Below, in pieces: positions 45,208 through 53,256 of a stretch of 64,000 nucleotides of DNA. Below the pieces are notes generated by a model that saw only the letters and a program-made list of their open reading frames with translations, was not told the origin of the DNA and searched no databases. This DNA comes from Paraburkholderia largidicola. GTDB taxonomy: Bacteria; Pseudomonadota; Gammaproteobacteria; Burkholderiales; Burkholderiaceae. The position numbers and the translations under genes were made by a program. How positions within the stretch are numbered: position 1 is the stretch's first letter; every line of letters starts with the position of its first letter. Location: contig NZ_AP023175.1 of assembly GCF_013426895.1 (NCBI RefSeq), positions 1,116,001 to 1,180,000 of the forward strand, read 5' to 3'.

Positions 45208-46212
45208 TCAGTGTCGCGTTGCTTTGACGGCTGCGGCAATCTTGTCCGCCGACGGGATATACAGGTCCTCCAGCACGCCCGAGAAAGGCGCGGGCGTATG
45301 CGGCGCGGTGACGATTTCCACCGGCGCCTTCAGCGAATGGAAGGCCTTCTGCGCGGCGAGCGCGGCGATATCGGTGGCGACCGAGCAGCGCGGATTCGCT
45401 TCGTCGACGACGACCAGACGGCCCGTGCGCTCCAGGCTTTCCAGAATCGTCTCTTCATCGAGCGGCGACGTGGTGCGCAGATCGATCACTTCGGCCTTGA
45501 TGCCTTCTTTCGCGAGCCGGTCGGCGGCGTCCGTGGCGTAGTGCACCATGCGGCCATACGTGACGATGGTCACGTCATCGCCTTCGCGCACTACGTTCGC
45601 TTCGCCGAACGGAATCGCGTACAGCTCTTCGGGCACGTCGCCTTCGCGGGTGTACAGCAGCTTGTGCTCGCAGAAGATGACGGGATCGTTTTCGCGGATC
45701 GCCTGGATCATCAGGCCCTTCGCGTCGTACGGCGTCGAGGGGCACACCACCTTCAGCCCCGGTACATGCGTAAACAGCGAGGTCAACATCTGCGAGTGCT
45801 GCGCGGCGGCGCGCAAGCCCGCGCCCTGCATCGTGCGAATCACGACGGGTGTGACGGCATTGCCGCCGAACATGTAGCGGAATTTCGCGGCCTGATTGAA
45901 GATCTGATCGAAGCACACGCCCATGAAGTCGATGAACATCAGTTCCGCGACAGGGCGCATGCCCGCTGCCGCCGCGCCGACCGCTGCGCCGATGAAGCCG
46001 CCTTCCGAAATCGGCGTGTCGAGCACGCGGCCCGGATACTTGTGAAAGAGCCCTTTCGTGACGCCGAGCACACCGCCCCATGCGTCCTGTTCGCCCGGCG
46101 AGCCCGCGCCGCCCGCGTTGTCTTCACCCATCACGATGACGCTTTCGTCGCGTGCCATTTCCTGACTCAGTGCTTCGTTGATTGCCTGAGAGTATGTGAT
46201 CTTGCGTGCCAT
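45208..46212 (-). CDS. acoB: Acetoin dehydrogenase E1 beta subunit AcoB
   Basis: This 334-residue transketolase-like E1 beta subunit pairs with AcoA to cleave acetoin with thiamine diphosphate. It has SQAINEALSQEMARDESVIVMGEDNAG at the N-terminus, GAAVGAAAAGMRPVAELMFIDFMGVCFDQI and the C-terminal transketolase domain (VIDLRTTSPLDEETILESLERTGRLVVVDEA). It starts at the ATG at 46212. The 149-bp gap to acoA upstream is unusual for this operon and contains a tandem 56-bp repeat. Confidence 0.93.
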   Translation of the reverse strand: MARKITYSQAINEALSQEMARDESVIVMGEDNAGGAGSPGEQDAWGGVLGVTKGLFHKYPGRVLDTPISEGGFIGAAVGAAAAGMRPVAELMFIDFMGVCFDQIFNQAAKFRYMFGGNAVTPVVIRTMQGAGLRAAAQHSQMLTSLFTHVPGLKVVCPSTPYDAKGLMIQAIRENDPVIFCEHKLLYTREGDVPEELYAIPFGEANVVREGDDVTIVTYGRMVHYATDAADRLAKEGIKAEVIDLRTTSPLDEETILESLERTGRLVVVDEANPRCSVATDIAALAAQKAFHSLKAPVEIVTAPHTPAPFSGVLEDLYIPSADKIAAAVKATRH

Positions 46213-46232
46213 GTCTTGTCTCCTGTCGATCG

Positions 46233-46338
46233 GAGTTGGCGCTTTAGCGCCTTACTCCGATCCCATGCAGCGAAGCTGCGGTCGACGCGAGTTGGCGCTT
46301 TAGCGCCTTACTCTCGTCCCATGCAGCGAAGCTGCGGT
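46233..46338. repeat. Tandem 56-bp repeat with small hairpins between acoA and acoB
   Basis: Two near-identical units start at 46233 and 46289 (second unit about 50 bp). Each contains GGCGCTTTAGCGCC (6-bp stem) and GCAGCGAAGCTGC (5-bp stem), so four small stem-loops lie in series. They would be in the aco mRNA, just upstream of the acoB ribosome site. Confidence 0.85.
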
Positions 46339-46361
46339 TGCCTGGAATAAAACTGGTTGAA

Positions 46362-47339
46362 TTACGGATACGACACGTAGACGTCAGTCAGCAGATCCGC
46401 TTCCGTCGGCAGCGGCGCGGCTTTCGCCTTCAGGACAGAATCGTCGATCAGCGTTTTCACATCCGCATCGATCTTGCTCAGATCGTTGGACGTCAGCATC
46501 TCCGCGCGCACCACACGCTCTGCGAAGCGCTTCAGGCAATCCTTCTCGTCGCGCAGCTTCTGCACTTCACCCGGCGCGCGATACGTCTGCGCATCGCCTT
46601 CGAAGTGACCAAAGTAACGCGACAGCTTCACTTCGACGAGCGTCGGCCCACCGCCGCCGCGCGCGCGATCGATCGCTTCGCCTAGCGCTTCATGGACCGC
46701 AAAGAAATCGAAGCCGTCGACGATCACGCCCGGCATGCCGAAGCCGCTCGCGCGGTCCGCGATGTTGTCGGACGCAACGGACCACGTCGACGACGTCGCC
46801 TCCGCATAGCCGTTGTTCTCCGCGACGAAGATGGCCGGCAAGCGCCACACGCTCGCGAGATTCATCGATTCGAAGATCGTCCCCTGATTCGACGCGCCGT
46901 CGCCGAAGAAGCACACGCCCACGCCGCCCGTTTTCTTCAGCTTGGCCGCGAGCGCCGCGCCGCACACGAGCGGACCGCCCGCGCCGACGATCCCATTCGC
47001 ACCCAGCATGCCCTTCGACAGATCGGCGATGTGCATCGAGCCGCCCTTGCCCTTGCACACGCCCGTCTGCCGGCCGTAGATCTCGGCCATCATCCCGTGC
47101 ACGTCGACGCCCTTCGCGATGCAGTGGCCGTGGCCACGGTGCGTGGTCGCTACATAATCGCGGTCGTTCAGATGCAGCATCGTGCCGACGGCCGATGCTT
47201 CCTCGCCTGCATACAGATGCACGAAGCCGGGGATCTCGCCTGTGGCGAACTCGACGTGCAGGCGCTCTTCGAACTCGCGAATGGTGCGCATCAGCCGGTA
47301 CGCTTCCAGCAGTTTCTCCCTGCTCAACTGATTTGACAT
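46362..47339 (-). CDS. acoA: Acetoin dehydrogenase E1 alpha subunit AcoA
   Basis: This 325-residue E1 alpha subunit has the thiamine-diphosphate motif GDGASNQGT followed, about 25 residues on, by ENN (FFGDGASNQGTIFESMNLASVW and VAENNGYAEATS). The N-terminus LLEAYRLMRTIREFEERLHVEFATGEIPGFVHLYAGEEA is typical. With AcoB and AcoC it forms the complex that splits acetoin into acetaldehyde and acetyl-CoA. It lies 75 bp after acoX and is part of the sigma-54-dependent aco operon. Confidence 0.93.
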   Translation of the reverse strand: MSNQLSREKLLEAYRLMRTIREFEERLHVEFATGEIPGFVHLYAGEEASAVGTMLHLNDRDYVATTHRGHGHCIAKGVDVHGMMAEIYGRQTGVCKGKGGSMHIADLSKGMLGANGIVGAGGPLVCGAALAAKLKKTGGVGVCFFGDGASNQGTIFESMNLASVWRLPAIFVAENNGYAEATSSTWSVASDNIADRASGFGMPGVIVDGFDFFAVHEALGEAIDRARGGGGPTLVEVKLSRYFGHFEGDAQTYRAPGEVQKLRDEKDCLKRFAERVVRAEMLTSNDLSKIDADVKTLIDDSVLKAKAAPLPTEADLLTDVYVSYP

Positions 47340-47414
47340 GGTGTGTCTCCTTGGTGATGTCGATCGTTACAGCAACGGGTGCGGATGGGCTCCGCGTGGT
47401 TGAATACACTTCCT

Positions 47415-48521
47415 TTACTTCGCGTGTGCCTGTGTTTGCATAAGCGTTCGCATCGAAGCGCCCGCCATTTCGCGCATCAACTGACGCGACGCCGAGAAAC
47501 GCAGCGTGCGGCTCACGTCGACGGTCAACGGGCCGCTCCAGTCGAGCGAGATTTCGTAACGGTCGTCGCGCTCTATTTCGATCTCGCGCTCGCCGTCGAA
47601 GGCGAGCGTGCCGTGGCGTGCGTCGATGGGCAGCCAGTCGCCGAGTTCGAAGCGCTCGCAGGTGCGCATCGTCACGTGATCGATGCGGCCAGGCGCGATG
47701 GGCGCAAAGATAGGAACTCCGTCGCCATTTGCAACGCCATGTTCGTCGCGCAGCGCGAACGTGAGATGCAAGCCATGCGGCGCCGTGCGTTCGACGGGCG
47801 CCCATGCGCCGCCTATCGACGACAGCCCGATGCCATCGGGCGCGGCGAACGTGAGAAACAAGGACTCGATATCCGACGGCTCCGACACGGCCCGCGCGCC
47901 GACGAAGCGCTGGCGGCTCACGCACACATCGACGAGTGCGATCTCTTCGCGTCCGCGATTCGGCCCCGCGACACATCGCACGACGAGCCGTTTGTTGCGC
48001 GTCAACGCGACATTGGGCGGTACGACGCCCGACGCAACCAGGGCACCCGCCATGCCCGCGACGGTCGCTTCGCGCATGTCGGGAAACGCGTTGTTGGTGC
48101 CCGTCGACAGTGTCAGCAGCGGCACGCCGCCGCAATGCGCAGCCACCGCGCGATGCGTGCCGTCGCCGCCGAGCACGGCAATCAGCTCGACGCCTTCGAG
48201 CACCATATGCGCGGTGCCCGTGTGCGTATCGGCGACGCTATCGGTGATGGGCAGATCGATGAATTCGACTTCAGGCCAGCGCTCTGCCGTGCCCGTCGCC
48301 GCGTGTGTGTCGATTGCGCGCAGCAGCAACGCGGCGACGCCCGTGCGATCGCGCAACGTCAGCACGCGATCGACGCCGAGCGCGCCGAGTCCCGCGATCA
48401 GACGCACGACCATGTTGGCTTTCTCGGCGGTCGGGAACACGGACGCGTGCGTCGTGAGGCGGCGAATGTCGCGACCCGACGCGGGGTTCGCGATCACGCC
48501 GACGGTGATGGGCGATGCCAC
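47415..48521 (-). CDS. acoX: Acetoin catabolism protein AcoX (ATP-NAD kinase-like)
   Basis: This 368-residue protein of the AcoX family shares the NAD-kinase fold: an N-terminal ITVGVIANPASGRDIRR and the GGDGTHRAVA motif (VLGGDGT). It is the first gene of the aco operon; its biochemical role is not settled. The longest frame starts at an ATG at 48593, but a sigma-54 promoter at 48597-48613 would start transcription near 48586. I therefore prefer the GTG at 48521 (VASPITVGVI), which has GGAG upstream and an N-terminus that matches the core of the family. Confidence 0.8.
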   Translation of the reverse strand: MASPITVGVIANPASGRDIRRLTTHASVFPTAEKANMVVRLIAGLGALGVDRVLTLRDRTGVAALLLRAIDTHAATGTAERWPEVEFIDLPITDSVADTHTGTAHMVLEGVELIAVLGGDGTHRAVAAHCGGVPLLTLSTGTNNAFPDMREATVAGMAGALVASGVVPPNVALTRNKRLVVRCVAGPNRGREEIALVDVCVSRQRFVGARAVSEPSDIESLFLTFAAPDGIGLSSIGGAWAPVERTAPHGLHLTFALRDEHGVANGDGVPIFAPIAPGRIDHVTMRTCERFELGDWLPIDARHGTLAFDGEREIEIERDDRYEISLDWSGPLTVDVSRTLRFSASRQLMREMAGASMRTLMQTQAHAK

Positions 48522-48596
48522 TGGGTTGTCTCCGTTGTGTTTATCGAGAGCGGCTTGCGTGTCGCGCACGAAGCCGTTTCGTGTGATTGGCATTAC

Positions 48597-48613
48597 TGCA
48601 ACAGCTATGCCAA
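48597..48613 (-). promoter_or_regulatory. Sigma-54 (-24/-12) promoter of the aco operon
   Basis: On the minus strand the sequence reads TTGGCATAGCTGTTGCA. It has the invariant GG and GC with exactly ten bases between them, matching the consensus TGGCAC-N5-TTGCA. It faces acoX, and the divergent gene acoR encodes a sigma-54 activator. The predicted start site is near 48586. Confidence 0.85.
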
Positions 48614-48799
48614 TCGTTCGACAAACCCGCGAAGCACGCGCAAGGCCATATACGTAAAGGGTTTCGGGCTATCGACAGTGCGTGTCGCAGGCGCCTCGGG
48701 CGTCGCATGACGCAGCGCACATGACGCACATCGCGCCTTTCGCCGCGTTGCGATCGCGGTGACGTAGCGCGCATGCGTTGCGGCATCGAACGATGCACG

Positions 48800-48849
48800 T
48801 CTCACTGGTGTCTCACGCATGGGTGAGACGATCGTCTCAGGCGTCTCGC
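48800..48849. promoter_or_regulatory. Cluster of GTCTCAC/GTGAGAC boxes, probable AcoR enhancer site
   Basis: GTCTCAC occurs at 48800 and 48810, its inverse GTGAGAC at 48823, GTCTCAG at 48834 and GTCTCGC at 48843. The pair at 48810 and 48823 forms a palindrome with a 6-bp spacer. The cluster lies about 200 bp upstream of the aco -24/-12 promoter, the usual distance for an enhancer-binding activator, and in the leader of acoR, so autoregulation is possible. Confidence 0.65.
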
Positions 48850-48971
48850 GTGCTGCAATGCAGTGTGATTGCGCGGGCGGGATGTGCTACAAGAAGGTCC
48901 GCAGAAGGCATCACCCTCGGGATCAACGCGATTCATCCACCGGTATCGTCCGTTATCGACGGGAGCCGACC

Positions 48972-50921
48972 ATGCCTTACGTCTCTCAAACCCAGCATGT
49001 CGACCGCGTGCGCGGCGCCATCGAAGGACGCCTGCCCGCGCCCGCCAATTCGTCGCGTCTCGTGTCGTCGTGGCAGCGTTCGTATGAGCAATACCAGCTC
49101 GATCCTAGTTCGGTGATCGGGCCTCGCGTGCTGACCTCGTCCGAACTGCGCGAGGTGCAAGGCAAGGAAGAAGCCTTTTTGCGTGCGTCGGGCCAGTGCC
49201 TCACGCGTCTGCACGACATGATCCGCGTGGCCGACTACTGCGTGATGCTCACCGACGCGCACGGCGTCACGATCGACTACCGCATCGACCGCGACCGGCG
49301 CGGCGACTTCAAGCATGCAGGTCTTTACATCGGCTCGTGCTGGTCGGAACGCGAGGAAGGCACGTGCGGAGTCGCGAACGTGCTGACGGATCTCGCGCCC
49401 ATCACCGTGCACAAGACCGATCACTTTCGCGCGGCCTTCACGACGCTCACCTGCAGCGCATCGCCGATCTTCTCACTGACGGGCGAACTCATCGGCGTGC
49501 TCGATGCGTCAGCCGTGCAATCGCCCGACAACCGCGACAGCCAGCGGCTCGTGTTTCAGCTGGTGCGCCAGAGCGCGGCACTGATCGAAGACGGCTACTT
49601 CCTCAATCAGACGGCGCAGCATTGGGTGATCTTCGGGCACCAGAGCCGCAATTTCGTCGAGGCGCAACCGGAAGTACTGATCGCATTCGACGAATGCGGC
49701 AACATCGCAGCATCGAACCGCAAGGCGCAGGAGTGCATCGCGGGCCTGAGCGGTCCGCGTCACGTCGACGAAATCTTCGATACGTCCGCCGTGCATCTGC
49801 ACGACGTGGCGCGCACCGATACGATCGTGCCGCTGCGTCTGCGCGCCACGGGTGCCGTGCTCTATGCGCGGATTCGCGCGCCGTTGAAGCGCACTTCGCG
49901 CGTTGCGCCCGTCGTGTCTTCCGCGAGCGCCGTCCATGCGTCGCTCGATGTGCATGCCGATACGAGCCTCGACGCCATCAGCCGCTTCCTGCACAGCCGC
50001 GACTCGCGCATCGCGCGCAATGCGGAAGTCGCGCTACGCATCGCGGGCAAGCATCTGCCGATTCTGATTCTCGGCGAAACGGGCGTCGGCAAGGAAGTGT
50101 TCGCGCAGGCATTGCACGCGTCGGGCGCGCGGCGCACCAAGCCGTTCGTCGCCGTGAATTGCGGCGCGATCCCCGATTCGCTGATCGAAAGCGAGCTGTT
50201 CGGTTATGCGCCGGGCGCGTTCACGGGCGCGCGCAGCCGCGGCGCGCGTGGCAAGATCGCGCAGGCGAACGGCGGCACGCTGTTCCTCGATGAGATCGGC
50301 GACATGCCGCTCAATCTGCAAACGCGCCTGTTGCGTGTGCTCGCCGAAGGCGAAGTGCTGCCGCTGGGCGGCGATGCGCCCGTGCGCGTCGATATCGACG
50401 TGATCTGCGCGACGCACCGCGATCTCGCCCGCATGGTCGATGAAGGCACGTTTCGAGAGGATCTGTTTTACCGGCTGAGCGGCGCGACGCTGCACATGCC
50501 GCCACTGCGAGAGCGCGCCGATGTGCTGGACGTCGTGCACGCGGTGTTCGATGAAGAAGCGCAAAGCGCGGGACACGTGCTCACTCTGGATGCGCGGCTC
50601 GCCGAACGCCTGTCGCGTTTCTCGTGGCCTGGCAATATCCGGCAACTGCGCAACGTGCTGCGCTACGCATGCGCGGTGTGCGATGCGACGCGCGTCGAAT
50701 TGCGACATGTGTCGCCCGATGTGGCGGCGTTACTCGCGCCCGACGAAGCCGCGCCGCGCCCTGCGCTCACTAGCCTCGACGATGAGCGGGCGCGCATTGT
50801 CGAGGCGCTGACGCAGCACCACTGGCGACCGAACGCGGCAGCCGAAGCGCTCGGCATGTCGCGCGCGACGCTGTATCGACGGATTGCGAAACTGGGGATC
50901 GTCGGACCGCATCGGAGTTGA
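48972..50921 (+). CDS. acoR: Sigma-54-dependent acetoin operon activator AcoR
   Basis: This 649-residue enhancer-binding protein has an N-terminal GAF-type sensor region (about residues 60-200), then a AAA+ domain from about residue 340 with Walker A GETGVGKE, the sigma-54-contact loop GAFTGA (YAPGAFTGARS), Walker B LFLDEIGDM and the arginine-finger region. The C-terminal Fis-type helix-turn-helix is NAAAEALGMSRATLYRRIAKLG. The start at the ATG at 48972 has GGGAG upstream; the frame is open further upstream (to 48819) but crosses the GTCTCAC sites. It is divergent from acoX and is expected to activate it when acetoin is present. Confidence 0.92.
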   Translation: MPYVSQTQHVDRVRGAIEGRLPAPANSSRLVSSWQRSYEQYQLDPSSVIGPRVLTSSELREVQGKEEAFLRASGQCLTRLHDMIRVADYCVMLTDAHGVTIDYRIDRDRRGDFKHAGLYIGSCWSEREEGTCGVANVLTDLAPITVHKTDHFRAAFTTLTCSASPIFSLTGELIGVLDASAVQSPDNRDSQRLVFQLVRQSAALIEDGYFLNQTAQHWVIFGHQSRNFVEAQPEVLIAFDECGNIAASNRKAQECIAGLSGPRHVDEIFDTSAVHLHDVARTDTIVPLRLRATGAVLYARIRAPLKRTSRVAPVVSSASAVHASLDVHADTSLDAISRFLHSRDSRIARNAEVALRIAGKHLPILILGETGVGKEVFAQALHASGARRTKPFVAVNCGAIPDSLIESELFGYAPGAFTGARSRGARGKIAQANGGTLFLDEIGDMPLNLQTRLLRVLAEGEVLPLGGDAPVRVDIDVICATHRDLARMVDEGTFREDLFYRLSGATLHMPPLRERADVLDVVHAVFDEEAQSAGHVLTLDARLAERLSRFSWPGNIRQLRNVLRYACAVCDATRVELRHVSPDVAALLAPDEAAPRPALTSLDDERARIVEALTQHHWRPNAAAEALGMSRATLYRRIAKLGIVGPHRS

Positions 50922-50940
50922 TGCGTTTCAACGGTAACAG

Positions 50941-51912
50941 TCAACCTGCGTTGAGCGTCGCAATCTGCTCGCCCAGCTTGCGCAGGCCCTCGCGCAACTG
51001 CGGCGGATCGAGCACTTCGACATGACCGGCTAAACCGAGCAATTGCTCGGCCGCGTAGCTGAGCTGCTCGACGGGCAAGGTCACTTCCTGCCAGCCGTCC
51101 TGCTCCGAAGGCGGCGAGATCTGTGCCTGTTCGACGGCGGCCGCGCCGAGCCTGTGAAGCCGCGTCATCCCTTCCGGCGACAGCCGCAAACGCGCGGTGT
51201 GCTTGAGCAGGCTCGTCTCGAACGACTCGACGGCCGCCGTCCATTCGTCGCGCAGATCGAAACCTTCCGGACGTTCAAACGTTTCGTCGTGCACCGTGAG
51301 CTGCGCGATGCTCGACACGCGGTAGGTGCGCAACTGCGTGCGCACGCGCGTGACCAGATACCATTCGCCGCCCTTTAGCACCAGCCCGAGCGGATCGCGC
51401 ACGCGCACGCCTTCGTTTTCGCCGCTGGCGTTCCACGCGCGGTATTGCATCGAGATACGCTTCTGTTCCCACACGGCGCCCGCAAGCATCGTTAGCCACG
51501 GTGTGGGCGAGGGCCGCTGATACCAGCCGACAGGATCGATATGCAGCCGCGAGCCAATGCGCGACGTATCGGGCGCGGCGTCGGGCAGCGCGGTCACGAG
51601 CTTGAGCTGCGCGGCACGTAGTTGCTCGGACAGACCGAGATCGGACGCCGCGCCTGTCAGCCCGGCGATCGACAGCGTTTCCGCTTCGGCCCGCGTGATC
51701 CCTGTCAACTTCGCGCGATATCCATCGAGCAAGGCGAAGCCGCCGCCCGGCCCGCGATCCGCGTAAACGGGCACGCCCGCCGCGCTCAGCTGGTCGATAT
51801 CGCGATACACGGTGCGGATCGACACGTTGAATTCGTCGGCGAGCGCCTGCGCGGTCACACGGCCTTTCACCTGGAGCATCAACAGCATCGAAACGAGTCG
51901 GCTCGTCGCCAA
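50941..51912 (-). CDS. YafY-type transcriptional regulator (HTH_11-WYL)
   Basis: This 323-residue regulator has an N-terminal winged helix (VSMLLMLQVKGRVTAQALADEFNVSIRTVYRDIDQLSAAGVPVYADRGPGGGF, residues 7-60) and a WYL domain (about 140-320), including VRVRDPLGLVLKGGEWYLVTRVRTQLRTYRVSSIAQL. WYL domains bind nucleotide-like or other small ligands. The first codon is TTG (51912) with AAGGAG eight bases upstream. It is divergent from the monooxygenase gene at 52004 across 91 bp, which is probably its target. Confidence 0.85.
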   Translation of the reverse strand: MATSRLVSMLLMLQVKGRVTAQALADEFNVSIRTVYRDIDQLSAAGVPVYADRGPGGGFALLDGYRAKLTGITRAEAETLSIAGLTGAASDLGLSEQLRAAQLKLVTALPDAAPDTSRIGSRLHIDPVGWYQRPSPTPWLTMLAGAVWEQKRISMQYRAWNASGENEGVRVRDPLGLVLKGGEWYLVTRVRTQLRTYRVSSIAQLTVHDETFERPEGFDLRDEWTAAVESFETSLLKHTARLRLSPEGMTRLHRLGAAAVEQAQISPPSEQDGWQEVTLPVEQLSYAAEQLLGLAGHVEVLDPPQLREGLRKLGEQIATLNAG

Positions 51913-52003
51913 TTTTTGCGCTCCTTTTAATTCATGACATGGGTTGTCAGTTATTGACGAGTATAAAGGTAGTTATAGACCAAGATCATCCGGAGTGTGC
52001 GGC

Positions 52004-52369
52004 ATGCACGTGACCTACGTAGTCCGTTTTCAGGTGTTACCCGACAAGCTCGAGCGCTTTCTGACGCTGCTGGACGGCGTGCTCGACGCAATGCGCGACG
52101 AGCACGATTTCCGTGAGGCCGTACTGCATCGCGATCCTGATTCGCCGTGTCGGCTGATGCTCTATGAGACGTGGGAGAGCCGTGAGGACGCGAGCGATGA
52201 ACAGGTTCACAGGCCTTACCGTCGCAGATATCACGAGGCGCTCGCCGATCTGCTCGTGCGGCCGCGCGAAGTGACGCAATGGCACACGGTGCGCGCAGAC
52301 CGGCGCGATGCGACGCCTGAATCGCTGCAATCGGGCCACGCCGAAGAACTGGCCGAGGCGCGCGCATGA
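52004..52369 (+). CDS. Antibiotic biosynthesis monooxygenase (ABM)-family protein
   Basis: This 121-residue protein has a dimeric alpha/beta-barrel ABM domain (THVTYVVRFQV-type start, KLERFLTLLDGVLDAMRDEHDFREAVLHRDPDSPCRLMLYETWESREDASDEQV). ABM proteins are small cofactor-free oxygenases or quinone/heme-handling enzymes, and the C-terminal 25 residues here are extra. It starts at the ATG at 52004 with CGGAG 9-13 bp upstream. It is divergent from the WYL regulator; such pairs often respond to electrophilic or quinone stress, but that is only an inference here. Confidence 0.8.
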   Translation: MHVTYVVRFQVLPDKLERFLTLLDGVLDAMRDEHDFREAVLHRDPDSPCRLMLYETWESREDASDEQVHRPYRRRYHEALADLLVRPREVTQWHTVRADRRDATPESLQSGHAEELAEARA

Positions 52370-52406
52370 GCACGCGAACGTTCGTTTCCCGTGAGAGGGC
52401 AATGCC

Positions 52407-52559
52407 ATGACGAGGCAACACGTACGACAAAACTGGTTGACAACACATCGACGTCAAGACAAACTCGAACGCATGCTGACACTCATCACCAACGCCTACG
52501 TCATTAAAAACCGTATGGCACGCCATCGCGGCGGGCCTATGGGAGCGTGCGTGCGTTAG
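52407..52559 (+). CDS. Possible 50-residue basic small protein
   Basis: ATG at 52407, behind GAGAGGG, opens a 50-codon frame that ends at the TAG at 52557. The product is rich in Arg and His. Residues 18-27 (DKLERMLTLI) resemble the DKLERFLTLL segment of the ABM protein just upstream, in the same relative frame, so it may be a decayed partial duplication of that gene. It ends just before a strong terminator, consistent with being the last cistron of the ABM transcript. Confidence 0.4.
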   Translation: MTRQHVRQNWLTTHRRQDKLERMLTLITNAYVIKNRMARHRGGPMGACVR

Positions 52560-52587
52560 CATCTGCAGCAGTCAGCAAAACGATCCC

Positions 52588-52624
52588 AAGGCCCCGCCGG
52601 AAACGGAAGGGGCCTTTTGTTTTG
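52588..52624 (+). terminator. Terminator of the ABM transcript
   Basis: AAGGCCCC (52588-52595) pairs with GGGGCCTT (52609-52616), followed by TTGTTTTG. It lies about 30 bp after the small ORF. Confidence 0.85.
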
Positions 52625-52665
52625 GGTAAGCCTTCCGGTCTCTGGCTCAATTGACGGAGTGCATG

Positions 52666-53052
52666 ATGGACAAGGCTTGCCAGCAGTTCACCGATGACGA
52701 ATCACTCTGCTTTCCGCGCTCGCACGAAGAGCGGTTGCCGAGAGTCGTCATCCACTTTGAAGTGCAACCCGGCGCGACGATGTCGTGGCGCGTCGACGCG
52801 AACACGGAACTTCTCGTGCAAGGCGCGCGGGTGTGGTTGACGCGCGCGGCGTCGCCATACGACCACTGGTTGCAGATTGGAGAGACGTTTCGGTTGCATC
52901 GCGGCGAGCGCGTGTGGATTAGCGCGGATGGCAATGTGGCGGCACGTCTTTCGTTGACCACGCATCCGGTGAGGGTGCAGGGCAGGCTTGCGCGCCTGCT
53001 CGAGCGCTGTTCTTCGCTGGGGGCGGATATTTTTGCGCCTCGGTCGCGGTGA
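52666..53052 (+). CDS. DUF2917-family protein
   Basis: This is a 128-residue cytoplasmic protein of the DUF2917 family (PF11142), common in Burkholderiaceae and of unknown role. Its cupin-like core includes RVVIHFEVQPGATMSWRVDANTELLVQGARVWLTRAASPYDHWLQIGETFRLHRGERVWISADG. I prefer the ATG at 52666, six bases after GGAG; an ATG one codon earlier is too close. The gene is monocistronic, flanked by a terminator upstream and a region leading into repeat element E downstream. Confidence 0.75.
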   Translation: MDKACQQFTDDESLCFPRSHEERLPRVVIHFEVQPGATMSWRVDANTELLVQGARVWLTRAASPYDHWLQIGETFRLHRGERVWISADGNVAARLSLTTHPVRVQGRLARLLERCSSLGADIFAPRSR

Positions 53053-53256
53053 GTGGTTTTTTTTGCTGCGCAAGCGGGGCTGGGGTGGTTTTGATTTTTG
53101 CGTTGGATTGCTTGGTGTTTCGCTGGCGTCCGCGTTATGCCTGCACGGGGGCGTTGGCGTTCGGGGTTGCTAGCCTTTTCGCTGGCATCCGCGTTTTGTT
53201 ATTGGTTCGCTAGCGTTGCCCCTGTGCGGGGCGGCACCTACTTTTCTTTGCCGCCG

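Noticed and set aside
46233..46338. Repeat between acoA and acoB as a riboswitch
   Set aside because: The structure is a simple duplication of small hairpins with no known aptamer features.
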